A stretch of DNA of 64,000 nt, taken from Candidatus Poseidoniia archaeon. GTDB lineage: Archaea > Thermoplasmatota > Poseidoniia > MGIII > CG-Epi1. The stretch covers positions 1-64,000 of the forward strand of contig JASMLC010000002.1 of assembly GCA_030748895.1 (NCBI GenBank), given 5' to 3'. Below the pieces are notes generated by a model. It saw nothing but the letters and a program-made list of their open reading frames with translations. It was not told the origin of the DNA and did no database searches. Made by a program: the position numbers and the translations under genes. Every line of letters begins with the position of its first letter. The stretch's first letter is position 1. Shown here in pieces: positions 51,898-60,383 of the stretch.

Positions 51898-51906
51898 CTA
51901 TAATGC
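51898..51906 (+). promoter_or_regulatory. TATA box for the ALDH7-like gene
   Basis: GCTATAATG is centred about 24 nt before ATG 51926. Unlike other divergent pairs here, idi and this gene have separate boxes. Confidence 0.6.
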
Positions 51907-51925
51907 AGTCGCGAATGCGCCGCGC

Positions 51926-53440
51926 ATGGGCAGGCTCGACTTCCTCGCCGACCTCGGCCTCGAGGCCGAGAACGCGGGCGGCTACGCTACCGAATGGTGC
52001 GGCGCCGGCGCGCTGCTCGAGTCGGTCGCGCCGGCCGACGAGTCGCTCATCGCCTCCGTGCGACAGTGCGACGCGGGCGACTACGAGACCATCATGGCCA
52101 ACGCTGCCCGCGCCTTCGCCTGCTGGCGGCTCGAACCAGCGCCAGCCCGGGGCGAAGTGGTGCGGCAGCTGGGCAACGAGCTGCGGAAGTACAAGGTGGC
52201 GCTCGGCAAGCTGATTGCGTGGGAGATGGGCAAAATCCAGGCCGAAGGCGAAGGCGAAGTGCAGGAGATGATTGACATCGCCGATTTTGCGGTCGGCCTC
52301 AGCCGGCAGCTCTACGGCAAGACCATGCACTCCGAACGGCCGCGCCACCGCATGTATGAGCAGTGGCATCCGCTCGGCATTGTCGGCGTCATAACGGCGT
52401 TCAACTTCCCCGGCGCGGTCTGGGCCTGGAACGCGATGATTGCCGCCGTCTGTGGCGACGTGATGGTCTGGAAACCATCCTCAAAGACGCCGCTCACCTC
52501 CATCGCCATCCAGCACATCGTCAACCGCGTCCTCGAGCCGCTCGGCTGGAACGGCGTCATGTCGCTGCTGGTTGGCTCGAGCCGCGACGTCGGCGAACTG
52601 CTGATTCACGACCGACGTGCGCCGCTGATTTCGGCTACCGGCTCCTGCCACATGGGACGCAAGGTGGGCGGCGCGGTCGCGCAGCGGCTCGGCCGCTCGC
52701 TGCTCGAGCTGGGGGGCAACAACGGCATCATCGCGCTCGCGGACGCCGACCCGGAGCTGCTGCTGCGCGGCGTCCTGTTCGGCGCGGTCGGCACCGCCGG
52801 CCAGCGCTGCACCAGCACGCGACGCCTCTTCCTGCACCGCGACATCGCCGGCGACATCACCGAGCGGCTGGTCAGGGCCTACGGACAGGTGGACATCGGC
52901 GACCCGCTCGACCCCGCGACGCTGATGGGGCCGCTGGTCGACGGCGGCGCGGTCGAGACCTACCGCGCCGCGCTGGAGACCATCCGCGAGCAGGGCGGCG
53001 AAATCCTGTGCGGCGGCAACGTGTTCGACCGCCCCGGCTGCTACGTCGAGCCGACGATTGTGCGCGCGACGCCCGACATGGAAATCGTGCGCGACGAGAC
53101 CTTCGCGCCCATTCTCTACCTGTTCGAGTTCGACGAACTCGACGAAGCCCTCACGATGCACAACTCGGTCGACCAGGGGCTCTCGTCGTCGATATTCACC
53201 CGCGATATGCAGTCGGTCGAGCGCTTCCTGTCGGCCGCCGGCAGCGATTGCGGCATCGCCAACGTCAACATCGGCACGAGCGGCGCCGAAATCGGCGGCG
53301 CGTTCGGCGGCGAGAAGGATACCGGCGGCGGCCGCGAAGCGGGCTCCGACTCGTGGAAGGTCTACATGCGCCGGCAGACCAACACGCTCAACTGGAGCGA
53401 CGAGCTGCCGCTGGCGCAAGGGATTCAGTTCGGCGACTAA
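51926..53440 (+). CDS. Aldehyde dehydrogenase, ALDH7/piperideine-6-carboxylate dehydrogenase-like
   Basis: 504 residues. MYEQWHPLGIVGVITAFNFP, the cofactor region WKPSSKTPLTSIA, catalytic Glu in LLELGGNNGIIA and catalytic Cys in GTAGQRCTSTRRLFLH, then SGAEIGGAFGGEKDTGGGRE. The NFP and GQRCTSTRR context is that of alpha-aminoadipic semialdehyde dehydrogenases, so a role in lysine breakdown is likely but not certain. The start is set by the TATA box. Its TAA shares CTAA with the convergent gene. Confidence 0.88.
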   Translation: MGRLDFLADLGLEAENAGGYATEWCGAGALLESVAPADESLIASVRQCDAGDYETIMANAARAFACWRLEPAPARGEVVRQLGNELRKYKVALGKLIAWEMGKIQAEGEGEVQEMIDIADFAVGLSRQLYGKTMHSERPRHRMYEQWHPLGIVGVITAFNFPGAVWAWNAMIAAVCGDVMVWKPSSKTPLTSIAIQHIVNRVLEPLGWNGVMSLLVGSSRDVGELLIHDRRAPLISATGSCHMGRKVGGAVAQRLGRSLLELGGNNGIIALADADPELLLRGVLFGAVGTAGQRCTSTRRLFLHRDIAGDITERLVRAYGQVDIGDPLDPATLMGPLVDGGAVETYRAALETIREQGGEILCGGNVFDRPGCYVEPTIVRATPDMEIVRDETFAPILYLFEFDELDEALTMHNSVDQGLSSSIFTRDMQSVERFLSAAGSDCGIANVNIGTSGAEIGGAFGGEKDTGGGREAGSDSWKVYMRRQTNTLNWSDELPLAQGIQFGD

Positions 53441-55140
53441 ATCGCATAACACTCCGTCAGTGGAATCATGTCAAACAGCTCGACCCAGTTGCGCGGGTCG
53501 GTTGAATTGGTCGGGTTCGGGAAGAGTTCCTCGGCGAACTCTCCGCCTTCGTTCCAGATATCCTTGGCGAAGTCGGGCGCCTCGTCGGGGAGCGGCGGAA
53601 TGCCCGTATTGGGCTCCTCGCTCGATATCATGGCGATGCCCATCGCGACGACCAGCAGGTTCAGCTCGGGAACCTTCCACGCCTCGCCGATGTAGCGCGA
53701 CTCGGCGCCCTCCGTGAAGTTGTAGGCGATGTCGCCGACGCCTTCGCGCCACGCGGCGGCGGTGCCGTTGTAGACAATATATTGGGTTTGGTAGCCCTGC
53801 GCGGTGGTGCGGCTGCCGTTGAGCACCTGCGCGGTCAGGTTGATGTTCTCCTCCAGCGCCATTTCGTGGAACTGCTTTTCAATCTCGTCCAGCAGGTTCG
53901 CTTCCTTCAGGTTGAATGGCATCTTGATGGCCGCCAGCACCAGAAACGCCGGATAGCCGTCCTGCTCGCCCTCCGCGTCCTCGCCGTCGTCCATGTAGAA
54001 GCTGATGCGCACGTCGACCAGCCCCAGCCCGAACGACTCCTCCTGCTGGAACGCGCTGACCCAGCCGTTGCCGGAGTCGCCCTGCACCGCGGAGTGCGGC
54101 AGCGACGCGCTGGCGCCGTTGTAGAGCGGCGCCAGCGCCAGCGCCGGAATTACCAACAGCAGCCCGATGAAGACCGCTGCGACCGACCGCAGGGCGATGC
54201 GCCAGCGCGGTCCCGGCAGGCCCGCCGCCACTTTGCCGGCGAGCGCGACGATGGCTGCGAGTGCGAACAGGAACAGGAACGGCCGCAGGTTCGCTATCCA
54301 GAGCGCCCACAGGAAGCCGAGCGCCAGCAGTCCTACGGCACTCCAGCCGCCCACATCGGCGGCGCGCCACTTGCGGCCGAGCGCCCAGAACTCCCAGCGC
54401 GCCGGGAGCACCGGCATCCGCAGCTTGCGCAGGCTCCAGTACCAGCCCCGCTCGAGCCAGCCCGGTTTTGGTTGCCGCTCGGCGAGCTGGTTGCGGGTGC
54501 GGCGGTTCCACCAGCGCCAGTAGTTGCCAGCGGCGGAGAGCAGCGACAGCAGCACCCAGAAGCCGGGGCTGCCGCCGAAGGTGCCGGCGTACCACGCAAT
54601 CCAAGCTCCTGCGACCGAGAAGTGGCCCCATCGCCGCGGGCCCGATTCATTTTCGCCCCAGTCGGCCGCCTCCCCGTCGGGGCCGAGCAGCAGCTGCCGC
54701 TGCTCGTGCTCCATCTCTGCGTCGGCTATGGCGCGCTCGCCTTCGGGGGTCAGCGCCATCACGGTGTTGAGTCGCAGGTTGTCGACCAGGTCGTCGAGCA
54801 CCTCCGGCTCGGCGAAGAGCAGCCAGCGGCGTGACGGGGTGCCGACGACCAGTGCCTCGGTGCGGATGTAATACCAGAGCGCAATCAGGAACGGCGACGC
54901 GAGCCATCCCAGCCATGGAATCAGGCAGAGCAGCAGCCACGCCGGCGAGAAGCGGGGCCGCAGCCCGCGCGAAAGGTAGTCGATGCGGCTGGTGTCGATA
55001 TCCCACAATTCGTCGCGCGAGCCGATGAAGAGCCGGCGGCTGGTCAGGAACGCAGACCAGCCGCGGCGGCGGTCAACCTTCAGCGCCGGATATTCCTTCA
55101 GGAACTCCTCGCCCGGCAGGAATCGTTCTTGCAGGTCCAC
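53437..55140 (-). CDS. Membrane protein with N-terminal PH-like domain
   Basis: 567 residues. Residues about 1-60 (FLPGEEFLKEYPALKVDRRR, AFLTSRRLFIGSRDELWDID) look like a bacterial PH-type lipid/membrane domain, followed by two helices at about 65-92, a soluble acidic loop, three to four more helices at about 175-330, and a C-terminal ectodomain of about 220 residues. Trp content is high. No enzyme motif is visible. GTG 55140 lies about 25 nt from the TATA box at 55161-55169. Function unknown. Confidence 0.65.
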   Translation of the reverse strand: MDLQERFLPGEEFLKEYPALKVDRRRGWSAFLTSRRLFIGSRDELWDIDTSRIDYLSRGLRPRFSPAWLLLCLIPWLGWLASPFLIALWYYIRTEALVVGTPSRRWLLFAEPEVLDDLVDNLRLNTVMALTPEGERAIADAEMEHEQRQLLLGPDGEAADWGENESGPRRWGHFSVAGAWIAWYAGTFGGSPGFWVLLSLLSAAGNYWRWWNRRTRNQLAERQPKPGWLERGWYWSLRKLRMPVLPARWEFWALGRKWRAADVGGWSAVGLLALGFLWALWIANLRPFLFLFALAAIVALAGKVAAGLPGPRWRIALRSVAAVFIGLLLVIPALALAPLYNGASASLPHSAVQGDSGNGWVSAFQQEESFGLGLVDVRISFYMDDGEDAEGEQDGYPAFLVLAAIKMPFNLKEANLLDEIEKQFHEMALEENINLTAQVLNGSRTTAQGYQTQYIVYNGTAAAWREGVGDIAYNFTEGAESRYIGEAWKVPELNLLVVAMGIAMISSEEPNTGIPPLPDEAPDFAKDIWNEGGEFAEELFPNPTNSTDPRNWVELFDMIPLTECYAI

Positions 55141-55160
55141 GACGCCGGAGAGACACAGAG

Positions 55161-55169
55161 TTATTTAGG
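55161..55169 (-). promoter_or_regulatory. TATA box for the PH-like membrane protein
   Basis: CCTAAATAA on the minus strand, centred about 25 nt before GTG 55140. Confidence 0.55.
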
Positions 55170-55228
55170 TTCGCAGTCGCGTGCCGCTCTACGCGAGTCG
55201 TAAGCTGGGGATCATTGTCAGGGGCTAA

Positions 55229-55237
55229 ACTTAAGTA
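55229..55237 (+). promoter_or_regulatory. TATA-like box for the DUF4234-like gene
   Basis: ACTTAAGTA is centred about 28 nt before ATG 55261. Confidence 0.4.
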
Positions 55238-55260
55238 ATCAGTCACTCTGTGAGGCTTCC

Positions 55261-55713
55261 ATGACACCTCCCGTAGCACCCCCGCTACCGCCTCCACAGC
55301 AACAGATGGAGCCACCACCAGTGGCATATCAAGCGCCGGGAAGCGTGATGCAGTATGGCACTCCAAGAAAACCTGTGATGGTTATACTTTACAGTATATT
55401 AACGCTGGGCATTTATAGCTTATATTGGAATTATCAAATTGCAGAAGAAAACAAGAATGTGGCGGGAGTAGGCCCTGGTGGTTTGGTGCATCTGTTACTG
55501 ATGTTCATACCTTTCGCAAATATATACAGAGTAATCATGATAACTGCTGAAACCGGGGAAATGCAAGCACTAAATGGCATGCCAAAAACCGTCTCGGGAT
55601 TAACCTTTTTCTGGATTTTTTTACCATTACTGGGAGGTTTTGTACGGCTCTTTAAGTTACAAAACGCAGTAAACAGTGTATGGTATTTGAAAGGTGCTCC
55701 AAAAACATTCTAA
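55261..55713 (+). CDS. DUF4234-like membrane protein
   Basis: 150 residues: a Pro/Gln-rich N-terminus of about 35 residues, then KPVMVILYSILTLGIYSLYW, the signature of DUF4234, and two further hydrophobic helices at about 72-96 and 118-135. Family function is not known. The gene is markedly AT-richer than both neighbours, uses A/T-ending codons, and is isolated by short intergenic spacers. That is consistent with recent acquisition. Confidence 0.75.
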   Translation: MTPPVAPPLPPPQQQMEPPPVAYQAPGSVMQYGTPRKPVMVILYSILTLGIYSLYWNYQIAEENKNVAGVGPGGLVHLLLMFIPFANIYRVIMITAETGEMQALNGMPKTVSGLTFFWIFLPLLGGFVRLFKLQNAVNSVWYLKGAPKTF

Positions 55714-55752
55714 CACCCTGATAATTTAGCAAAAAAGGACTGATTAAGAAAA

Positions 55753-55770
55753 TCGCACCACATGGTGCGA
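55753..55770. repeat. Perfect 8-bp inverted repeat upstream of the prepilin-type peptidase gene
   Basis: TCGCACCA, two bases, TGGTGCGA. The right arm abuts the TATA box at 55769-55778. The position suits a repressor or activator site. A terminator hairpin for the preceding gene is less likely because no T run follows. Confidence 0.55.
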
Positions 55771-55778
55771 TATTTAAC
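55769..55778 (+). promoter_or_regulatory. TATA box for the prepilin-type peptidase
   Basis: GATATTTAAC is centred about 25 nt before GTG 55798. Confidence 0.55.
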
Positions 55779-55797
55779 TCCCCCTTGCTCCCGCACC

Positions 55798-56709
55798 GTG
55801 GAACCGCTCGACGGGATACGGCTCGCGATTGGCGCCGCGGCACTCGGCTACGGCGCCTGGAGCGACTGGCAGACGCGGCGCGTCCCCGACCGCACCTGGC
55901 AGATTGCCGGCGGGGCCGGGCTGGCGCTGCTGGCGGCCGAGCTGTGGCAGGCGCAGGCGAGCCCGGGGACGTGGGGGCTGGCGGTCGCCCTCGGCGTGCT
56001 GTTCTGGTATTCGCAGGTTGACGACGACGCCATCGCCGGCCGCGAGCTGGCGGCGTGGCGCGCGGCGCAGCTGGCGGGCGTCGCCGGGATGGGCTATTTC
56101 GCGCTCTTCGAAGGCTGGGACGCGCTGCTCGCGAGCGCTCAAGCGGTCGATTTGGTCGCGGCGCTGGCGCTGATGGCGATGATGTACGGCTGGTACTACT
56201 ACGGCCCGACCATTGGGGGAGCAGACGTCAAGGCGCTGCTGACGGTGGCGGTGCTGGTGCCGTTCGCCCCCGACGCCGGCGCGACGCTGCACGCCTTCGG
56301 CGAACAGGGCTTCCCGTTCCCGTGGGTCGTATTCATGAATTCACTACTGCTCTACCTCGCCATCCCGGTCGGGCTGCTGGCGTGGAATATTGCACATGGT
56401 GACCTGGAAAAGCCGTGGCTGCAGGCACTGCTCGGCGTCCGCATGCCGCTCGCGCAGGCGCGCGACAGCCACGTCTGGCCGATGACGCGCGTCGTCGGCG
56501 GCCGCACCGTGCTGGCGCCGATGGTGCGCCGCGGGCTGGACCTCCCGGCTGAGTGGGACGCGCTCGACGTTGCGGACATTGAGCGCCCATGGGTCAGCCT
56601 GAAGATTCCCTACATCATCCCGCTCTTCGGCGCGTTCCTGCTCGCTGCGTTCGTCGGCGACCTCTTCTCGGAGTTGCTGGTCGCGCCGCTCGGCGAGCTA
56701 TTCCAGTAG
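55798..56709 (+). CDS. A24-type prepilin/prearchaellin peptidase-like membrane protein
   Basis: 303 residues. It has the two aspartate sites of A24 peptidases: AWSDWQTRRVPD near 20-31 and GGADVKALL (GxxD-type) near 140-148, set among about eight hydrophobic helices. Such enzymes remove class III signal peptides from pilin and archaellin precursors at the membrane. It is longer than bacterial PilD cores, like some archaeal members. GTG 55798 is set by the TATA spacing; the palindrome at 55753-55770 may regulate it. Confidence 0.8.
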   Translation: MEPLDGIRLAIGAAALGYGAWSDWQTRRVPDRTWQIAGGAGLALLAAELWQAQASPGTWGLAVALGVLFWYSQVDDDAIAGRELAAWRAAQLAGVAGMGYFALFEGWDALLASAQAVDLVAALALMAMMYGWYYYGPTIGGADVKALLTVAVLVPFAPDAGATLHAFGEQGFPFPWVVFMNSLLLYLAIPVGLLAWNIAHGDLEKPWLQALLGVRMPLAQARDSHVWPMTRVVGGRTVLAPMVRRGLDLPAEWDALDVADIERPWVSLKIPYIIPLFGAFLLAAFVGDLFSELLVAPLGELFQ

Positions 56710-57294
56710 CGCCGCCAGCTCCGCCAGCACCATCGCGGTCGCACCCCACACCTTCTCGTCGCCGAGCGCGAAATAGGGGATGGCGACCGGGCGGCCGCCG
56801 AACTCGCGCGGCTCGCTGCACCGCAAGGCGCCGTCGCGCAGCGCCGCCAGCGGGACGCTGAAGAGCGACGCCACTTCGCGCTGGTCGAGCCGCCACACCG
56901 GCTCGCCCGCCAGCGTCGCGACGACCGGCGTGACCCGGAAGCGTGAGACCGGGATGGGGAGCGGCGACAGCCGCCCCAGCAGTTCCGCATCGGCTGGCGC
57001 AAGGCCGGTTTCCTCGTGCGCCTCGCGCAGCGCGCCCGCCTCCGGGCTTTCGCCTTTTTGCAGCGCGCCGCCCGGCAGCGCCACCTGCCCGGCGTGGATG
57101 CCGCCGTCGTCGGTGCGTACAATCAGCGGCAGCCGCCAAGCCCCGTCGCGCGGGAAGAGCGCCAGCAGTACCGCCGCGTCGCGGTAGCCTGCCATATCGG
57201 GGGGAAACGCGCGATTGCCCGGCGCCATATCGCGCCACGCGGCGACCCCCGGTAGCGGGGTGGCGAGCCGGGCGCGCAGCGCAGCCGGTTTCAC
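56698..57294 (-). CDS. Nudix hydrolase, CoA pyrophosphatase-like
   Basis: 198 residues. The Nudix box GGALQKGESPEAGALREAHE continues into ETGL and fits Gx5Ex7REUXEEXGU. The upstream AVLLALFPRDG and downstream LPIPVSRFRVTPVVATL match the NudL/CoAse group, which hydrolyses CoA to 4-phosphopantetheine and 3',5'-ADP. GTG 57294 overlaps the TGA of the dipeptidase gene (GTGA). The 3' end overlaps the convergent peptidase gene by 12 nt. Confidence 0.85.
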   Translation of the reverse strand: MKPAALRARLATPLPGVAAWRDMAPGNRAFPPDMAGYRDAAVLLALFPRDGAWRLPLIVRTDDGGIHAGQVALPGGALQKGESPEAGALREAHEETGLAPADAELLGRLSPLPIPVSRFRVTPVVATLAGEPVWRLDQREVASLFSVPLAALRDGALRCSEPREFGGRPVAIPYFALGDEKVWGATAMVLAELAALLE

Positions 57295-58754
57295 GCTTCG
57301 GCCATGTCTGCCAGCAGCGCCAGCAGCAGGTTCCAGAACTTGGCGACGGTGGGAATCTCGACCCGCTCGTCGGGCGAGTGGGCGCCGGTAATCGTCGGGC
57401 CGAACGAGACCATGTCCATCCCCGGGACGCGCTCGCCGATGACGCCGCACTCGAGCCCGGCGTGAATTGCCCCGACTTCGGGCTCCTCGCCCAGCTGCTC
57501 GGCGTAGATGCGCTTCAGCCGCTTCAGCACCGGCGAATCGGGGTCGGGCTGCCAGCCGGGGTAGCTGCTGCTCCGCGTCGCGCTCGCGCCGCAGAGCGCC
57601 GCGATGGTTGCGATGCGTCCGCGTACGTCCTCCAGCGCCTCCATGATGGATGAGCGTGACGAGCAGACGATGCGGTAGCTGTCCCCGTCGGCAGTCACCG
57701 ACGCCAGGTTGTTCGACGTCTCGACCAGTCCGGGGATGGCGTGCGAATACTTCAGCACGCCGTGCGGCAGCGCCCGCAGCAGCCCCAGCAGGCTGTCCTG
57801 CGCGCCGGCGGAGAGACACTCCGCCGGCGCGTCGTCCAGCCCTGAAAGCGTGACGCGCAGCCCCGTCTCGAGCGTGCCGAACTCGGCCTGTAGCGCCGCG
57901 GTGCGGGCGCCGACCGCAATCTGCGCGTCGGCCATCGTCGCCGGCGGCAGCAGCAGGGTTGCGAACGCCTCGCGCGGAATCGCATTGGTCTTGTCGCCCC
58001 CTCGGACCGAGACGAGCCGCGCGCCTATTGTGGCGAGCGGCTCGAGCAGCGACGCCAGCAGCACGATGGCGTTAGCGCGGTATTCGTGGATGTTGACCCC
58101 CGAATGACCACCCATCAGTCCCTCGACCGAAAGCTGGAAGCTCAGGTAATCGCCAGGCGACGCCTTGAAGCCAATGGGCAGCGTCAGTTCGCTGTCGCCG
58201 CCGCCCGCGCAGCCGATGCAGATGGCCCCCCACTCCTCGGTATCAAGGTTCAGCAGCGTCCGCCCCTGCAGCAGCGCACCGTCGAGCGCGAACGCCCCCG
58301 TCAGCCCGGTCTCCTCGTCGACGGTGAACAAGCACTCCAAAGGCGGCAGCCGCGCATTGGCCGCCATCTCGAGCAGCGCCAGCGCGGTCGCGACGCCGAT
58401 GCCGTTGTCCGCCCCCAAGGTAGTCCCGTCGGCGGTGAGCCAGTCACCGTCGCGCAGTAGTCGGATGGGGTCGCAGTTGAAATCGTGCTCGACGTCGGAA
58501 TTCTTCTCGCAGACCATGTCGACGTGCGACTGGATGACGACCGTCGGCGCCGACTCGCCGCCGCCGCTGCCGGGGCGACGCACGCCGATATTGCCCACCT
58601 CATCCTGTTGCCACTCAAGGCTGCGTGTGTCGGCAAACTCCTTCAGCCACGCCAGCACCTGCTCTTCCTGCTTTGACGGGCGCGGGATGCGGCTCAGCGC
58701 CGCGAAATTATCCCACAGCGCGGCCGGCTCCAGTCCCGAGATGGCGCTTGCCAT
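57291..58754 (-). CDS. pepD: M20 family aminoacyl-histidine dipeptidase (PepD-like)
   Basis: 487 residues. Zinc ligands are in VIQSHVDMVCEKN (His, Asp), TLGADNGIGVA (bridging Asp), TVDEETGLTGA (Glu pair) and the lid region MGGHSGVNIHEYRANAI. C-terminal GAIHAGLECGVIGE and SFGPTITGAHSPDERVE are typical of PepD. It cleaves Xaa-His and other dipeptides in the cytoplasm. ATG 58754, with a TATA box at 58773-58782. Confidence 0.93.
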   Translation of the reverse strand: MASAISGLEPAALWDNFAALSRIPRPSKQEEQVLAWLKEFADTRSLEWQQDEVGNIGVRRPGSGGGESAPTVVIQSHVDMVCEKNSDVEHDFNCDPIRLLRDGDWLTADGTTLGADNGIGVATALALLEMAANARLPPLECLFTVDEETGLTGAFALDGALLQGRTLLNLDTEEWGAICIGCAGGGDSELTLPIGFKASPGDYLSFQLSVEGLMGGHSGVNIHEYRANAIVLLASLLEPLATIGARLVSVRGGDKTNAIPREAFATLLLPPATMADAQIAVGARTAALQAEFGTLETGLRVTLSGLDDAPAECLSAGAQDSLLGLLRALPHGVLKYSHAIPGLVETSNNLASVTADGDSYRIVCSSRSSIMEALEDVRGRIATIAALCGASATRSSSYPGWQPDPDSPVLKRLKRIYAEQLGEEPEVGAIHAGLECGVIGERVPGMDMVSFGPTITGAHSPDERVEIPTVAKFWNLLLALLADMAEA

Positions 58755-58772
58755 GCTTGCCCACGGTGCGCC

Positions 58773-58782
58773 GACTTTAAGC
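58773..58782 (-). promoter_or_regulatory. TATA-like box for pepD
   Basis: GCTTAAAGTC on the minus strand, centred about 23 nt before ATG 58754. Confidence 0.45.
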
Positions 58783-58790
58783 CCGCTCCG

Positions 58791-60203
58791 TCAGCCGAGC
58801 CGCGCCAGCTCATCCCACAGCGCCGCGCTGGTGCGGATGCCGCCGTAAAGGCAGTCGAGCCGGAAGTGCTCGTTGGGCGAGTGCGGCATGTCCTCCGCCA
58901 GCGCGAAGCCGATGAGCAGCGGCTGCGCCCCCAGCACCGACTGGAAGTCGGCGACGACCGGAATAGTGCCGCCTTCGCGGATGAACGCCGGTTCCGCCCC
59001 GAAGCCGGTGCGCAGCGCGTGCATCGCCGCCTGCACTCCGGGCGAGTCGGTCGGCGTCAATACGGCGGGCGCGCCGGCGAAAACCCGGAGCGTCCAGCGC
59101 ACGCCGACCGGCAGCCGTTCCGCGCACGCCCGGCGCAGCGCCGCCTCAATCGCGGCTGGCTCCTGTCGCGGCACCAGCCGGCAGGAGAGCTTGGCGGAAG
59201 CGCGGGCGGGCAGCACCGTCTTGGCTCCCTCGCCGGTGTAGCCGCCCCAGATGCCGTTCACCTCGAGCGTGGGCCGTGCCCAGCGCCGCTCGAGCGTCGT
59301 GTAGCCCTCCTCGCCGGCGAGAGTGGGGGCGCCCAGACCTTTTAAATATTCGTCGTCAGAAAATTCGAGCGCCGCCAGCGCCTCGCGTTCCGCCGTCTCG
59401 AGTGGCGTGACGTCATCGTAGAAGCGGGGCAGGTTGACGCTGCCGTCCGGGTTATGCAGCGTCGCGATGAACTCCGCCAGCGCGGTGGCGGGGTTCGGCA
59501 CCGCACCGCCGTGCGTCCCCGAATGCAGGTCGGCACTGGCCGCGGAGATATCGAGCTGGAAGTATGCCAGCCCGCGCAGCCCGTATGAGACGGCCGGCAT
59601 CCCGGGCGCGAGCATCGGGCCGTCACTCACCACGCCCCATTCGGCACGCAGCTCGTCAGCATGGGTCGCGACGAATTCGCCCAGCGACGGGGAGCCGATT
59701 TCCTCCTCGCCCTCGATGAGCAGCCGCAGGTTCACCGGCGGTCCACCGGCGACCTCGAACCAGCCGCGCAGCGCCGCCAGGTGCGCAAAGAGCTGGCCCT
59801 TGTTGTCGCTCGCGCCTCGGCCGTAGAGCGCGCCGTCGCGCACCGGTTCGGCGTTCCCGCCGACCGCTTTGCCGCTGCCCCAGTTGTCGATGAACGGCGG
59901 GCTTTCCCACAGCTCGAGTGGCTCGGGTGGCTGGACATCGTAGTGGCCGTAGAGCAATACGGTCGGCGCCCTGGCACCGGCGTCGTGGCGTGCGATGATG
60001 GCGGGATGCCCCGCCGTCGGGTGGATTTCGGTCTCGAGCCCCATCGCGTGGCAGTAGTCGGCGGCCCAGTCGCACGCGCGCTGCAGGTCGCCGGCGTGCT
60101 GTGCCTGCGCCGAGATGGACGGAATCGCAGTCCATTCGACCAGCTCCGCAAGATGCTGCTCGCGCCGCTGCTCGAGCAGCTCCAGGATTTCCGGCAGTGC
60201 CAT
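58791..60203 (-). CDS. M20 family dipeptidase (ArgE/DapE/CPG2 group)
   Basis: 470 residues. The motifs are VLLYGHYDVQPPEPLELWES (His, Asp), YGRGASDNKGQLFAHLAA, IEGEEEIGSPSLGEF (Glu pair), a dimerisation lid with SADLHSGTHGGAV, and MPHSPNEHFRLDCL at the end. These match broad-specificity M20 dipeptidases acting on imported or internal dipeptides. Its stop is 36 nt upstream of the pepD ATG on the same strand, so both peptidases could be expressed together. ATG 60203. Confidence 0.93.
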   Translation of the reverse strand: MALPEILELLEQRREQHLAELVEWTAIPSISAQAQHAGDLQRACDWAADYCHAMGLETEIHPTAGHPAIIARHDAGARAPTVLLYGHYDVQPPEPLELWESPPFIDNWGSGKAVGGNAEPVRDGALYGRGASDNKGQLFAHLAALRGWFEVAGGPPVNLRLLIEGEEEIGSPSLGEFVATHADELRAEWGVVSDGPMLAPGMPAVSYGLRGLAYFQLDISAASADLHSGTHGGAVPNPATALAEFIATLHNPDGSVNLPRFYDDVTPLETAEREALAALEFSDDEYLKGLGAPTLAGEEGYTTLERRWARPTLEVNGIWGGYTGEGAKTVLPARASAKLSCRLVPRQEPAAIEAALRRACAERLPVGVRWTLRVFAGAPAVLTPTDSPGVQAAMHALRTGFGAEPAFIREGGTIPVVADFQSVLGAQPLLIGFALAEDMPHSPNEHFRLDCLYGGIRTSAALWDELARLG

Positions 60204-60223
60204 GTCCTTCTAGGGCGCCGGGG

Positions 60224-60231
60224 GCTTAAGT
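60224..60231 (-). promoter_or_regulatory. TATA-like box for the M20 dipeptidase gene
   Basis: ACTTAAGC on the minus strand, centred about 24 nt before ATG 60203. Confidence 0.4.
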
Positions 60232-60383
60232 GGACTCAGCCGCCGCCGCGCTGCTCGCGAGTGCGACGCAGTTCGGCGAGCAGGCGCTGGTCACCGCCGG
60301 GAGCCGCAGGTGGCCTAGCGAGGACGCGGTTGCGTACCGTCGCTGCCGGACGGGTTTCTCGAGTACCGCTACGAGCGAGTCAC
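60232..60383 (+). pseudogene. Short coding-like remnant between the M20 and thioredoxin-CcdA genes
   Basis: About 150 bases of high-GC, codon-biased sequence. One frame from GTG 60230 reads VDSAAAALLASATQFGEQAL and on; another frame further down ends LPDGFLEYRYERVT and a TAG. The switch of frame looks like the end of a broken gene. No family is recognised, and an ordinary spacer is possible. Confidence 0.25.
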
